Source: Candidatus Symbiothrix sp.
GTDB taxonomy: Bacteria; Bacteroidota; Bacteroidia; Bacteroidales; Azobacteroidaceae
Assembly: GCA_031270925.1 (NCBI GenBank)
Contig: JAISWY010000081.1
Location: 1-5,964 of the forward strand
Reading direction: 5' to 3'
DNA: 5,964 bases
This document shows, piece after piece, positions 1 to 5,964 of the stretch. A model generated the notes under the pieces. That model had not been told where the DNA came from, made no database searches, and worked only from the letters and a program-made list of their open reading frames with translations. The position numbers and the translations under genes were made by a program. Position 1 is the first letter of the stretch; every line of letters starts with the position of its first letter.

Positions 1-568
1 TAGGACATAGCTTTTCGTATATTTTTAAACAGGCCCATGCATCGAGGGCGGCGTATTTTTGTTGCGATTCGGTCAATTGTTGCGCTTCCCAATTGGTCAG
101 CCGTTGCGATTTTGAGATTTTTTTTCCGAACAGGATAGCATAGATTTTTTGCAAGCTAAGTTCTTCTATTTCATGCAACTTCATGATATTTTGCAAATCG
201 AAGAAACCTTGCGGAACAAATTTCATCCGTCGCCCCATTGTTTGAAAATCGTCGCGCAACGAAAGTCCGATTTTCAGCACTTCGGGATTCGACAATAAAC
301 GAATCAATGAAACGGGAAATAGCGCCATCCGGTTCAATCGAAAGAGAAAGCAAATCTCCGGAGTAGATAACTGTATGAGCGCTACGCTTTTAACCACACC
401 TTTCATAAACGAGGGGCGGGTTTCCGTATCAAAACCGATTCGATCGAATTGTAGTAGATAGTCCACTACATTATTGGCGTCTTCTTCCGTTTCTACTACT
501 TCTATTTGCCCTGGAAATGTTTCAACCGGCAGGCTGGCGATTTCTTCTTTAGTTATCGTTTTTCCCAC
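1..568 (-). CDS. 3'-5' exonuclease, RNase D / WRN-like DEDDy family (3' end cut by window edge)
   Basis: Predicted 3'-5' exonuclease acting on RNA or DNA with two metal ions; the physiological substrate is not known from sequence. The 189 visible residues carry all three exonuclease motifs in order: Exo I as GFDTET at residues 45-50 (D47, E49), Exo II as KIGLSLRDDF at 99-108 (D106 or D107), and Exo III as YAALDAW at 172-178 (Y172, D176), which makes it the DEDDy type. No HRDC domain is visible, so it is a single-domain protein, not full-length RNase D. The reading frame runs off position 1 just after Exo III, where this family normally ends, so probably only a few residues to some tens are missing. 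The start is GTG at 568-566: the in-frame stop of the upstream DUF5063 gene lies only three bases before it, and the first in-frame ATG would fall after Exo I. There is no clear Shine-Dalgarno sequence; coupling to DUF5063 translation is likely. Confidence 0.9.
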   Translation of the reverse strand, partial: MGKTITKEEIASLPVETFPGQIEVVETEEDANNVVDYLLQFDRIGFDTETRPSFMKGVVKSVALIQLSTPEICFLFRLNRMALFPVSLIRLLSNPEVLKIGLSLRDDFQTMGRRMKFVPQGFFDLQNIMKLHEIEELSLQKIYAILFGKKISKSQRLTNWEAQQLTESQQKYAALDAWACLKIYEKLCP

Positions 569-571
569 CGC

Positions 572-1087
572 CTATTCGATTTCCAATTGATACTGAATAT
601 AATGCAAGGCGCGTAAGGCGTTTACCAAACGTTGTCCCCAATAACGACAAAAATTTTCGATACAGAAGATGAGGGAATCGTTCATGGTTTCCTTTTGTCC
701 GTTCTTGAAAACGGCGATAAAATTTCCTAAATCCTGGTAAATATCGGCCAAATCTTCCGAAATTTTGACGGCTACGGGCGAATCGCTCAACTTAATATCG
801 GGATGGAACGTTTCGAGATAGAGGTTATCGTCGCCCAAAAGCTCGGCAATATTTTGCTCGACTTGCGCGTACAATTGTTCGTTTACCTTTGAATTTAAAT
901 CCGATTCGTAATTTACCTTGATATTGGGGATAATCGACACTTTGAGGTAGAGCAGCGGCAAAATCTTGGTCATATTGTCGGTAAACGTTTTTTTGTCCGA
1001 ATCTTTGGCATTTTCCACGAAAGTGCAATATTCCAAGGCTGCGCGGGCAAAGTCGATGGTGTATTTTGAGAAAACTATTTCTTCCAT
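572..1087 (-). CDS. DUF5063 domain-containing protein
   Basis: A 171-residue protein of unknown function that I recognise as DUF5063, at full family length. It has no signal peptide or membrane segment, is rich in acidic and hydrophobic residues, and looks like an all-helical cytoplasmic protein. Segments I regard as typical of the family are LPLLYLK at residues 43-49, EDLADIYQDL at 111-120, and the C-terminal YWGQRLVNALRALH at 149-162. The ATG at 1087 is chosen because it starts the family's usual N-terminus (acidic, then Y-x-x-x-x-IDFA). Three bases separate its stop from the GTG of the exonuclease gene, and both are in the same reading frame, so the two are almost certainly co-transcribed and coupled. 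From memory, this pairing with an RNase D-like exonuclease recurs in Bacteroidales, which suggests a shared role, but no activity can be assigned. Confidence 0.85.
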   Translation of the reverse strand: MEEIVFSKYTIDFARAALEYCTFVENAKDSDKKTFTDNMTKILPLLYLKVSIIPNIKVNYESDLNSKVNEQLYAQVEQNIAELLGDDNLYLETFHPDIKLSDSPVAVKISEDLADIYQDLGNFIAVFKNGQKETMNDSLIFCIENFCRYWGQRLVNALRALHYIQYQLEIE

Positions 1088-1104
1088 TGGAGTAAAAAAA
1101 GCAT

Positions 1105-1258
1105 TTATGTTTCTATGATTTTTTCCTGAAAGTCAAACTTTATATCTTTGAATCGTTTCATTGAGTCGTAAACAGGGTTTTTCAAAAGCAGAAAAGTATT
1201 GGGAAACAATTCTTGTATTGTTTTCCAAGATGTTATATTTTTCGTTTTTTACTTTCAT
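1105..1258 (-). pseudogene. small ORF disrupted by a one-base shift in an A run (about 50 aa if restored)
   Basis: The ATG at 1258-1256 opens a frame that gives only 41 residues of unremarkable sequence, ending at 1133. If one A is removed from the A6 run about ten bases after the start codon, the frame instead reads through to a TAA at 1107-1105 and gives 50 residues containing W11-K-T-I-Q-E-L-F-P-N20 and LLLKNPVYDS at 23-32. This resembles small Bacteroidota proteins with the pattern W-x-x-I-x-x-x-x-P-N followed by hLL-x-N-P-x-Y; I know them only as unnamed short proteins, and they usually run longer. The second frame has no ATG of its own. A promoter-like sequence lies 24 bases upstream, as for the glycosidase gene. 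It may be a real pseudogene, a sequencing error in a homopolymer, or chance. It lies between the promoter and DUF5063, 17 bases upstream of that gene. Confidence 0.4.
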
Positions 1259-1282
1259 GTTTTTTCTTTCAAAATTTAACGA

Positions 1283-1314
1283 CAAAGGTAATACCTTTTT
1301 CTTAATAATAGAAA
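1283..1314 (-). promoter_or_regulatory. Bacteroidota-type promoter for small ORF, DUF5063 and exonuclease
   Basis: A -7 box TACCTTTG (1290-1283, reading on the minus strand) matches TAnnTTTG fully. With a 20-base spacer there is TTTC at 1314-1311, one mismatch from the TTTG -33 box. The -7 box ends 24 bases before the ATG at 1258, the same distance as in the glycosidase promoter. No other convincing promoter is visible closer to DUF5063, so this is the best candidate for the whole downstream unit, giving DUF5063 a long leader that contains the broken ORF. The box overlaps a 15-base palindrome. Confidence 0.5.
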
Positions 1315-1369
1315 AACAATCAAACCAAAATTCCTGCAATTTTTTTAACCGATAGCAATTAACCGACGC

Positions 1370-3007
1370 TCATTCCTGAAATATATTGGGATATTTCCGG
1401 ATGAAATAGATGGGCGTGCAACTCCACGCATGGCAATAGCTGTTGATTGGATAAAAATCGTAAGGAGAAATAAAATCATTATCGGGATCGTAGGCTTCCC
1501 AAAAGGTATCGGCGCCTTTTTTTATCATGCCACCCCAATAGTTCATCAGGGCTTCTTTGGCTTCGCGGTGCATTCCACAATCGACCATTGCTTGGATGTA
1601 ATAATGATACAGATATGGCGTTCCGGGATAACAAACATCCGGTGCGTTGGCCAGTGCAGAAAGACTGCGTTGGCCTTCTTCGTTAGAGGTAACACCACTC
1701 AGTATCATCCAGATTTGGGATGCATACGAAATTTGCTTGTTTTTTGTTCCGACGAACAAGCCGCTTTTCTTATCGTAAAAATTTTTGCGGGCTGCTTTTA
1801 TCATTTTACCGGTTAGAGCGGGCAAATCGGCGGCTTCATTTTCTTTTCCCAGCATTTTTGCCAATTGATACGATTCTTTCAGCGCAAAGATGGATATTCC
1901 CTGTAAGGCGACTTCTTTATATAAACCTTCTTTCCAGTCGAAAAAGACCCACCAATCTTGATTGACTTTTTCAAAATCCATTAATCCATTGGATTGTAGA
2001 TAGTTGCGAACAATATCCGTTTGTCTTTTGGCAACAGGCCACAAGTCTTCGGCTGTTTTTCGGTCTTTTGTCGCTTCCAAATAATTTTTTAATACCAGGT
2101 TGTAAAGCAGGGCGTATTCATAGAGAAATTGGTTATCTTGCGCCCTTGGCGTCGGTTTTTCGATGACTGTTGCCAATAAATATCCGTTCGAGCCGCTTAA
2201 TCCGGCCAAAAGGTATAAACAGCGTTTGGTTATATCGTGTTGCTTGAACGAATAGGCGTTTCCAAGCGCTTCGAGATACATATCGCCAATCCAAAGACGT
2301 TGGTCGCGTTTGGGGCCGTCTTCATAAACCGTTTGCATACATTCTTTTAATGTATTCAAAGCAACGCGGTCTATCTCTTTGATTACCGGATTGACATTGT
2401 CCGGCAATTCTTCCGGTTGGTTTTTTGCGGAAGTTTGTGCTTGGCATCGGATGTCGTAAATATTGAAATCGTATTGGGGAGAACTGGCCAATAATTCGAT
2501 TTTCACGTAACGGAAAGCCAATCGGCGGGTAAGGGTAATGGTTTCGGGAACGTACATCACGGTAATCGTTTCATCCTGCAACCATGCACGACTCAATCCT
2601 TCGGTGTAATTATCGAATGGGACGGCCAATTCCGAAGGCGCTTCGCCGAACGTTAGTTTCAAGCGCAGAGGTCCATCGGCGGTGGCGCCCGTTGTTTTGA
2701 CGGAAAAGCTGAAATATCCGGTCAGATGGTCCCCAAAATCGATGATTACTTTTTTCTTTTTCCGGAAAGGCGTGTTGTATAACGAATCAACAGGATGGAT
2801 ATTCCGCACTTCCCATTTTTGAAATGCTTGTTCGCCGGGGACAATATCTACAATTTGTAAGGGCTTTTTTTCGGAAATAATCAATTCCGGCTTACTATTT
2901 TCCGCCTCGGATAACCACGCTTGGCGATTGTGTTCGTAATAATTTTGTGCAAGGCATAAGGCGCTGCAAGTGAATAGTAGTATATTGACTGAAAGAGATT
3001 TTATCAT
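1370..3007 (-). CDS. secreted GH78-like glycosidase (alpha-L-rhamnosidase family, six-hairpin fold)
   Basis: Predicted exported glycoside hydrolase, probably releasing alpha-L-rhamnose or a related sugar from plant or microbial glycans in the periplasm or outside the cell. From the ATG at 3007 the protein has 545 residues. A signal peptide covers roughly residues 1-21 (MIKSL then a hydrophobic stretch ending in CLAQ), with no proper lipobox. Residues about 85-190 form a beta-rich N-terminal domain (IIDFGDHLTGYFSF, then FRYVKIELL). The (alpha/alpha)6 catalytic domain follows, with EDGPKRDQRLWIGDMYLEAL at 229-248 and TFWEAYDP at 501-508, whose Glu504 fits the GH78 general base. The acid position usually held by Glu, seven residues before the Asp of WxGD, appears to be Asp here. 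At 545 residues it is shorter than most GH78 enzymes. An in-frame ATG 51 bases further upstream exists but would place the promoter inside the gene and bury the signal peptide. No SusC/SusD or sugar regulator lies beside it. Confidence 0.8.
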   Translation of the reverse strand: MIKSLSVNILLFTCSALCLAQNYYEHNRQAWLSEAENSKPELIISEKKPLQIVDIVPGEQAFQKWEVRNIHPVDSLYNTPFRKKKKVIIDFGDHLTGYFSFSVKTTGATADGPLRLKLTFGEAPSELAVPFDNYTEGLSRAWLQDETITVMYVPETITLTRRLAFRYVKIELLASSPQYDFNIYDIRCQAQTSAKNQPEELPDNVNPVIKEIDRVALNTLKECMQTVYEDGPKRDQRLWIGDMYLEALGNAYSFKQHDITKRCLYLLAGLSGSNGYLLATVIEKPTPRAQDNQFLYEYALLYNLVLKNYLEATKDRKTAEDLWPVAKRQTDIVRNYLQSNGLMDFEKVNQDWWVFFDWKEGLYKEVALQGISIFALKESYQLAKMLGKENEAADLPALTGKMIKAARKNFYDKKSGLFVGTKNKQISYASQIWMILSGVTSNEEGQRSLSALANAPDVCYPGTPYLYHYYIQAMVDCGMHREAKEALMNYWGGMIKKGADTFWEAYDPDNDFISPYDFYPINSYCHAWSCTPIYFIRKYPNIFQE

Positions 3008-3031
3008 ATCTTGTTGTTGCAAAATTTTTCG

Positions 3032-3063
3032 TAAAGGTAATGGATTTGTTTTTGGCAAGCAAA
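3032..3063 (-). promoter_or_regulatory. Bacteroidota-type promoter of the glycosidase gene
   Basis: TTTG at 3063-3060 and TACCTTTA at 3039-3032 (minus strand), separated by 20 bases, match the Bacteroidota consensus TTTG-N19-21-TAnnTTTG with one mismatch at the last base. The -7 box ends 24 bases before the ATG at 3007, which implies a short leader and supports that start over the upstream ATG at 3058. Confidence 0.65.
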
Positions 3064-3112
3064 CTTTTTAAGGAAGAATATCTTTCAGGGCGGTTGATTA
3101 TTCAATTTTATT

Positions 3113-3170
3113 CTTTGCGTTCCTTCCGGTTAAATATTTTACCGCAAAGGACGCAAAGGTTTCGCAAAGA
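3113..3170. repeat. GCAAAGG-type direct and inverted repeat cluster
   Basis: On the plus strand three short direct repeats follow each other: GCAAAGG at 3144-3150, GCAAAGG at 3153-3159 and GCAAAGA at 3164-3170. An inverted copy, CTTTGCGTTCCTT, lies at 3113-3125, and between them GGTTAAATATTTTACC (3128-3143) is a palindrome with one mismatched pair. Together 3113-3158 can fold into a long imperfect hairpin. I recall similar CCGCAAAGGACGCAAAGG sequences scattered between genes in Bacteroidota genomes, so this is probably a dispersed intergenic repeat; its function is unknown. It lies between the helicase stop and the glycosidase promoter. Confidence 0.6.
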
Positions 3171-3226
3171 GCGCTATCATTTATTTATTTCATTTTTTAA
3201 TAATACCGTTTCTGTAGCGCTTTTTT

Positions 3227-3253
3227 GCGGAGAATAAACCGATTATTCTCCGC
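3227..3253. terminator. perfect 11-bp hairpin overlapping the helicase stop codon
   Basis: GCGGAGAATAA (3227-3237) and TTATTCTCCGC (3243-3253) are exact reverse complements around a 5-base loop. The helicase TAA (3245-3243) is part of the stem. Its position suggests a transcript end or mRNA-stabilising structure for the helicase. However, on the helicase strand the stem is followed by six A residues, not a U tract; the T-rich stretch (ATTTTATTATTTTT) follows the stem on the plus strand, where no gene is seen. Calling it an intrinsic terminator of either strand is therefore tentative. Confidence 0.45.
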
Positions 3254-5964
3254 ATTTTATTATTTTTCGTTCCTCGACATACCACAAATACCCTTCCACG
3301 TGCGGATAACGCATGGCTTCGAGCAAATCCATGTATTGCCGCACCTGTTTTTGATGGCTTTTGTGCGCCTGCCCGAATTTATAGTCGATAATCAAAGTGG
3401 CATCGTCGGACAATAAAACGCGATCGGGACGTTTGCTGACAATTTCGCCGTTTTCTTCCGTGATGATCGAATGTTCCTGATAGCTTTTGTAAGTGCAGTC
3501 GAACCAATGACTTACATTCGATTCTTCGATGGCCGAACGAATTTTGACGGCATACATTTCTTTTTCCTGCGGCTGAATCAATCCTTGCAAAACGAGGTTA
3601 TCAATGGCTTTTTCGATGGCTTCAAAATGGGTGATTTGCTCGAAAAGAGAGTGCATGATGTTGCCGTATGCCACATATTTTTCTTTTTTCCCTGATTCTT
3701 CGTGAACAAAATCGCGCGATTGGTTCGATTGTTTGAAAATGGATTTATCTGCTTGGAAGGCTTCGGAAATAAATTGCGCCGATCGAGTTTTCAAATTCTG
3801 TTTCAATACGTTATCTTGCATTTTGTCTTTATCGGATGTAAAGAAAGATTGCAATCGGCCGGTTTCAAAATGCTTCGCGTTCTCGTCGTAGTCGCCGGAC
3901 AATTCGGAAACGGATAATTGCAGCAAATCGGAGGCGGTCGAGATTTTATCTTCCGACAAATTTTTTCGGAATATTCCGATAATCAACAAATTACATTCGG
4001 CGCGGGTAAACGCCACATACAATAAATTCAGCGTATCCATCCACGATTGCACGGTTTCTTCCTTGTATTCGGGCGCAAAAACGGTGTCGGCCATCGTTGA
4101 AGTGTAGTTTACGGGAAGCAAAGGCAGGTCGTAAAGACCTTCTTTGGGGCCGCACCACAAAGTCGGCGAAAATTGCGGATTGATTTTCCAATCGCAATAC
4201 GGCACAATCACGGTCGGAAACTGCAGGCCTTTCGATTTATGCACCGTCATAGCGCGGATGCCGGCCACATTGGTTCCGGTAGGAATGGTTCGCGTTTGCA
4301 ATTCTTCTTCCCAATGTTGCAAAAATTGAGATAAATCGGCCGGTTTTTCGTTTAAATATTGGTTTACGGCATCGTAAAAAGCGAATAGATAGGCTGATTG
4401 GCCTTCGATTTTTTCCAATTTCAAATTACGATATAAATAGCCAACCAATTCAAACAGAGGCATTTTATTCAAATTAACAATTGATAATTGATCATTGATA
4501 ATTTTGAATTGGGATAACAGCGAATCTAATTGAGTTTGACTGATTTCATCTTCCGGATCGGCGATGGTTTTCAAGGCTTCGATAATGATTTTCACAGCCG
4601 GCGACGATTTCAATTGGAAAGCTTCATTGGAAATCACATCCAAATAATGTTGTTCGGCCATTTCGGGAAAATCGTTTTTCAGCGACGCCAAATAATCGGC
4701 TAAGGTGATGATTTCATTGTTTTTACGAGTCAAAATGCAAATTTCCTGAACGGGAATTTGATGTGCATACAATTCTTGGATTTTTTGGAAAACCGTTTGT
4801 TGCATGATTTCGTCCGAAGTCAATTCTTCCTTTTCGTTTTCGATGAAGTCAATCGAAATATAGCCGCAATCTTCCTGTTTATTAGAATGTTGAAATAAAT
4901 TTTCTTTGTTATAGGCCGAAAGGAAAGGCGAATTTTCCGATGTATTTAATTTGTAGATATACAGTTGATTAAGTTTAGAGGCGGCAGAAAGGAAAAAAGC
5001 ATTATTGAAGTCGATGATGCGTTTTTGACTTCGGAAATTGGTATCTAAATGTTCGATTTTCGCTGGTAATTCCTTTTCCAAGTGATTCAAAATGCGCCAA
5101 TCGCCGTTGCGCCAACGGTAAATCGCCTGTTTCACGTCGCCCACAATCAAACTGAAACGGTTCTCGGCTATAATGTTGGATAACAAGGCTTTAAAATTCA
5201 ACCATTGCAGGCGCGAAGTATCTTGAAACTCATCGATCATCACATGTTGGATGTCCGAGCCAATTTTTTCATAGATGAATGGGGCATCCGAACCGTCGAT
5301 CATTTCGTTCAGGAAACGGGCTGTATCGGAAAGCATAAAACGGTTATTTTCAGTGTTTTGCAATCCGACTTCTTTGGTAATATCCCAAATCAAACCCAAT
5401 TGATGGAGGTTTTCGGTAATCAGTTGTGATGTTTGATGTAACCGTAAAGTATCAATCGAGTCTTTCAATATTGGAATAAATTCATTTTCAGCAAGTTGAA
5501 CAATTTCAAATTTTCGGGGATGCTTTGCTTTTCCCCAAAATTCGGCGCTGTCGAGGCATTTCCGAACATAAGAGCCGAGGCTTGCTTTCGTATCGCCGGC
5601 GCCCAATTTCACAACAAACGAAATACCGTGTTTGCTGTTTCCGAAATCATCCACTGTGAGCAGATTAGCATCTAAAATTTGATTGATTTTTGTTGCCTGC
5701 TGTCTGAATACCGTTTTACAATCTTTCTGAATTTGCCGATGCTGCCGGTTTAATTCGCCGAAAATTTTTGGATTTTGTTTTAATTGAGCAAGCAGTTTTT
5801 GTTCGTTTTCCTGAAAAAACTCGTTGTAGATGCAATGGCTGAATTGGAAAATTTCCTGTTCGATGCGCCAGTTATGCGTTTCGTCCATGCGGTGTTCGAT
5901 GTAGGTCGTCAGCCATTCCAAAATCTGCTTGTTTTGATTGGCTTTTTCGATGGTAGCGTGGACA
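3243..5964 (-). CDS. addA: UvrD/AddA-type helicase with RecB-like nuclease domain (5' end outside window)
   Basis: ATP-dependent DNA helicase and exonuclease subunit for processing double-strand breaks before recombination (AddAB/RecBCD type). The frame is open to the window edge; 906 residues are visible, counted from the codon at 5963. SF1A motifs are present in order: Walker B VMIDEFQDT at 241-249, motif III IVGDVKQAIYRWR at 273-285, motif IV LDTNFRS at 306-312, motif V AMTVHKSKGLQFP at 571-583, and motif VI LLYVAFTRA at 647-655. The C-terminal PD-(D/E)XK nuclease has GNIMHSLFE (His771), RPDRV (Asp847), IIDYKFG (Asp860, Lys862) and QVRQY (Gln873, Tyr877), so it looks catalytically intact. 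Walker A and motif Ia are absent because the first roughly 150-250 residues lie beyond 5964; a TTG at 5921 is not a credible start. The AddB partner is not in the window. The symbol is given by architecture; a RecB-like name is the alternative. Confidence 0.85.
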   Translation of the reverse strand, partial: VHATIEKANQNKQILEWLTTYIEHRMDETHNWRIEQEIFQFSHCIYNEFFQENEQKLLAQLKQNPKIFGELNRQHRQIQKDCKTVFRQQATKINQILDANLLTVDDFGNSKHGISFVVKLGAGDTKASLGSYVRKCLDSAEFWGKAKHPRKFEIVQLAENEFIPILKDSIDTLRLHQTSQLITENLHQLGLIWDITKEVGLQNTENNRFMLSDTARFLNEMIDGSDAPFIYEKIGSDIQHVMIDEFQDTSRLQWLNFKALLSNIIAENRFSLIVGDVKQAIYRWRNGDWRILNHLEKELPAKIEHLDTNFRSQKRIIDFNNAFFLSAASKLNQLYIYKLNTSENSPFLSAYNKENLFQHSNKQEDCGYISIDFIENEKEELTSDEIMQQTVFQKIQELYAHQIPVQEICILTRKNNEIITLADYLASLKNDFPEMAEQHYLDVISNEAFQLKSSPAVKIIIEALKTIADPEDEISQTQLDSLLSQFKIINDQLSIVNLNKMPLFELVGYLYRNLKLEKIEGQSAYLFAFYDAVNQYLNEKPADLSQFLQHWEEELQTRTIPTGTNVAGIRAMTVHKSKGLQFPTVIVPYCDWKINPQFSPTLWCGPKEGLYDLPLLPVNYTSTMADTVFAPEYKEETVQSWMDTLNLLYVAFTRAECNLLIIGIFRKNLSEDKISTASDLLQLSVSELSGDYDENAKHFETGRLQSFFTSDKDKMQDNVLKQNLKTRSAQFISEAFQADKSIFKQSNQSRDFVHEESGKKEKYVAYGNIMHSLFEQITHFEAIEKAIDNLVLQGLIQPQEKEMYAVKIRSAIEESNVSHWFDCTYKSYQEHSIITEENGEIVSKRPDRVLLSDDATLIIDYKFGQAHKSHQKQVRQYMDLLEAMRYPHVEGYLWYVEERKIIKCGE
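4476..4503. repeat. 14-bp-period AT-rich tandem repeat inside the helicase gene
   Basis: On the plus strand AACAATTGATAATT (4476-4489) is followed directly by GATCATTGATAATT (4490-4503); the last ten bases of each unit are identical. On the coding strand this gives the KIINDQLSIVNLN stretch (visible residues about 487-499), next to motif-poor sequence between motifs IV and V. The composition resembles the AATTATCAATTG repeats that I recall being scattered in Bacteroidota genomes, and the reading frame is preserved. Confidence 0.5.

Larger units (their letters stand above)
1088..1369. other. intergenic region between glycosidase and DUF5063 genes
   Basis: AT-rich 282-bp stretch. Besides the promoter and the disrupted ORF listed separately, it holds a 7-base direct repeat TAACCGA (1346-1352 and 1360-1366, plus strand) spaced 14 bases apart, just after the glycosidase stop codon. 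I see no hairpin followed by a T tract that would terminate the glycosidase transcript, so read-through into the DUF5063 unit cannot be excluded. No tRNA-like or other structured RNA was recognised. Confidence 0.6.
3008..3242. other. intergenic region between helicase and glycosidase genes
   Basis: This 235-bp stretch contains the left arm of the stop-codon hairpin, the GCAAAGG repeat cluster and the glycosidase promoter, all listed separately. It also has two copies of the palindrome AGCGCT (3170-3175 and 3216-3221) flanking an AT-rich segment. No ORF with a recognisable product and no RNA gene is visible. Confidence 0.6.

Noticed and set aside
1246..1252. A AAAAAC run as a programmed -1 frameshift site in the small ORF
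   Set aside because: The heptamer is in the right phase, but the -1 frame meets a stop codon within four codons; the protein-like frame needs a +1 shift, so programmed -1 slippage does not explain it.
1133..1339. 68-residue minus-strand ORF starting at 1339
   Set aside because: Its start lies upstream of the promoter-like sequence and its first part is low-complexity Lys/Phe-rich translation of AT-rich DNA; the ATG at 1258 is the only start that fits the promoter.
1161..1355. 64-residue plus-strand ORF in the intergenic region
   Set aside because: Phe/Lys-rich translation of AT-rich non-coding DNA, antisense to the disrupted small ORF, with no recognisable motif or ribosome site.
1430..1965. 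Two overlapping plus-strand ORFs inside the glycosidase gene
   Set aside because: Both are antisense to well-supported GH78-like coding sequence and show no domain features; shadows of the real frame.
3008..3058. 17-residue N-terminal extension of the glycosidase from an ATG at 3058
   Set aside because: It would put the -7 box inside the coding region and place a polar stretch before a normal signal peptide; the ATG at 3007 fits both promoter spacing and signal peptide.
3113..3170. GCAAAGG repeats as a CRISPR array
   Set aside because: Repeats are only 7-9 bases with spacers of a few bases and one is inverted; no cas gene is present.
3225..5429. Several plus-strand ORFs of 61-74 residues and one 68-residue minus-strand ORF inside the helicase gene
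   Set aside because: All overlap conserved helicase or nuclease motifs in another frame and have no independent support.

Overview
The window looks like a chromosomal segment of a member of the Bacteroidota, most likely order Bacteroidales. The reasons are an uninterrupted DUF5063 protein paired with an RNase D-like exonuclease (a pairing I know from Bacteroides-type genomes), an AddA-type helicase-nuclease of the kind found in that group, signal-peptide style, and two promoters that fit the Bacteroidota consensus TTTG / TAnnTTTG instead of the sigma70 consensus. Every supported gene lies on the minus strand, so transcription runs from high to low coordinates.

Layout in transcription order. 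(1) 5964-3243: a large UvrD/AddA-type helicase with a C-terminal RecB-like nuclease; its N-terminus, including Walker A, lies outside the window. Its stop codon sits inside a perfect 11-bp hairpin. (2) 3242-3008: a 235-bp intergenic region with a cluster of GCAAAGG-type direct and inverted repeats, then a good promoter. (3) 3007-1370: a secreted, compact GH78-like (alpha-L-rhamnosidase family) glycosidase, apparently transcribed alone. (4) 1369-1088: a second intergenic region with a promoter of the same geometry, followed by what reads as a small gene broken by a one-base shift in an A run. (5) 1087-572 and 568-1: DUF5063 protein and 3'-5' exonuclease, three bases apart and translationally coupled; the exonuclease runs off the window edge.

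The genes do not form one pathway: DNA double-strand-break repair, glycan degradation, and a nucleic-acid-processing pair sit side by side as separate units. I find no mobile element with a transposase, no CRISPR array, no rRNA or tRNA, and no convincing undescribed multi-gene system. The points most worth a second look are the disrupted small ORF between promoter and DUF5063, a 14-bp-period repeat inserted in frame in the helicase gene, the intergenic GCAAAGG repeat cluster, and the tight DUF5063-exonuclease pair, whose joint function is unknown to me.
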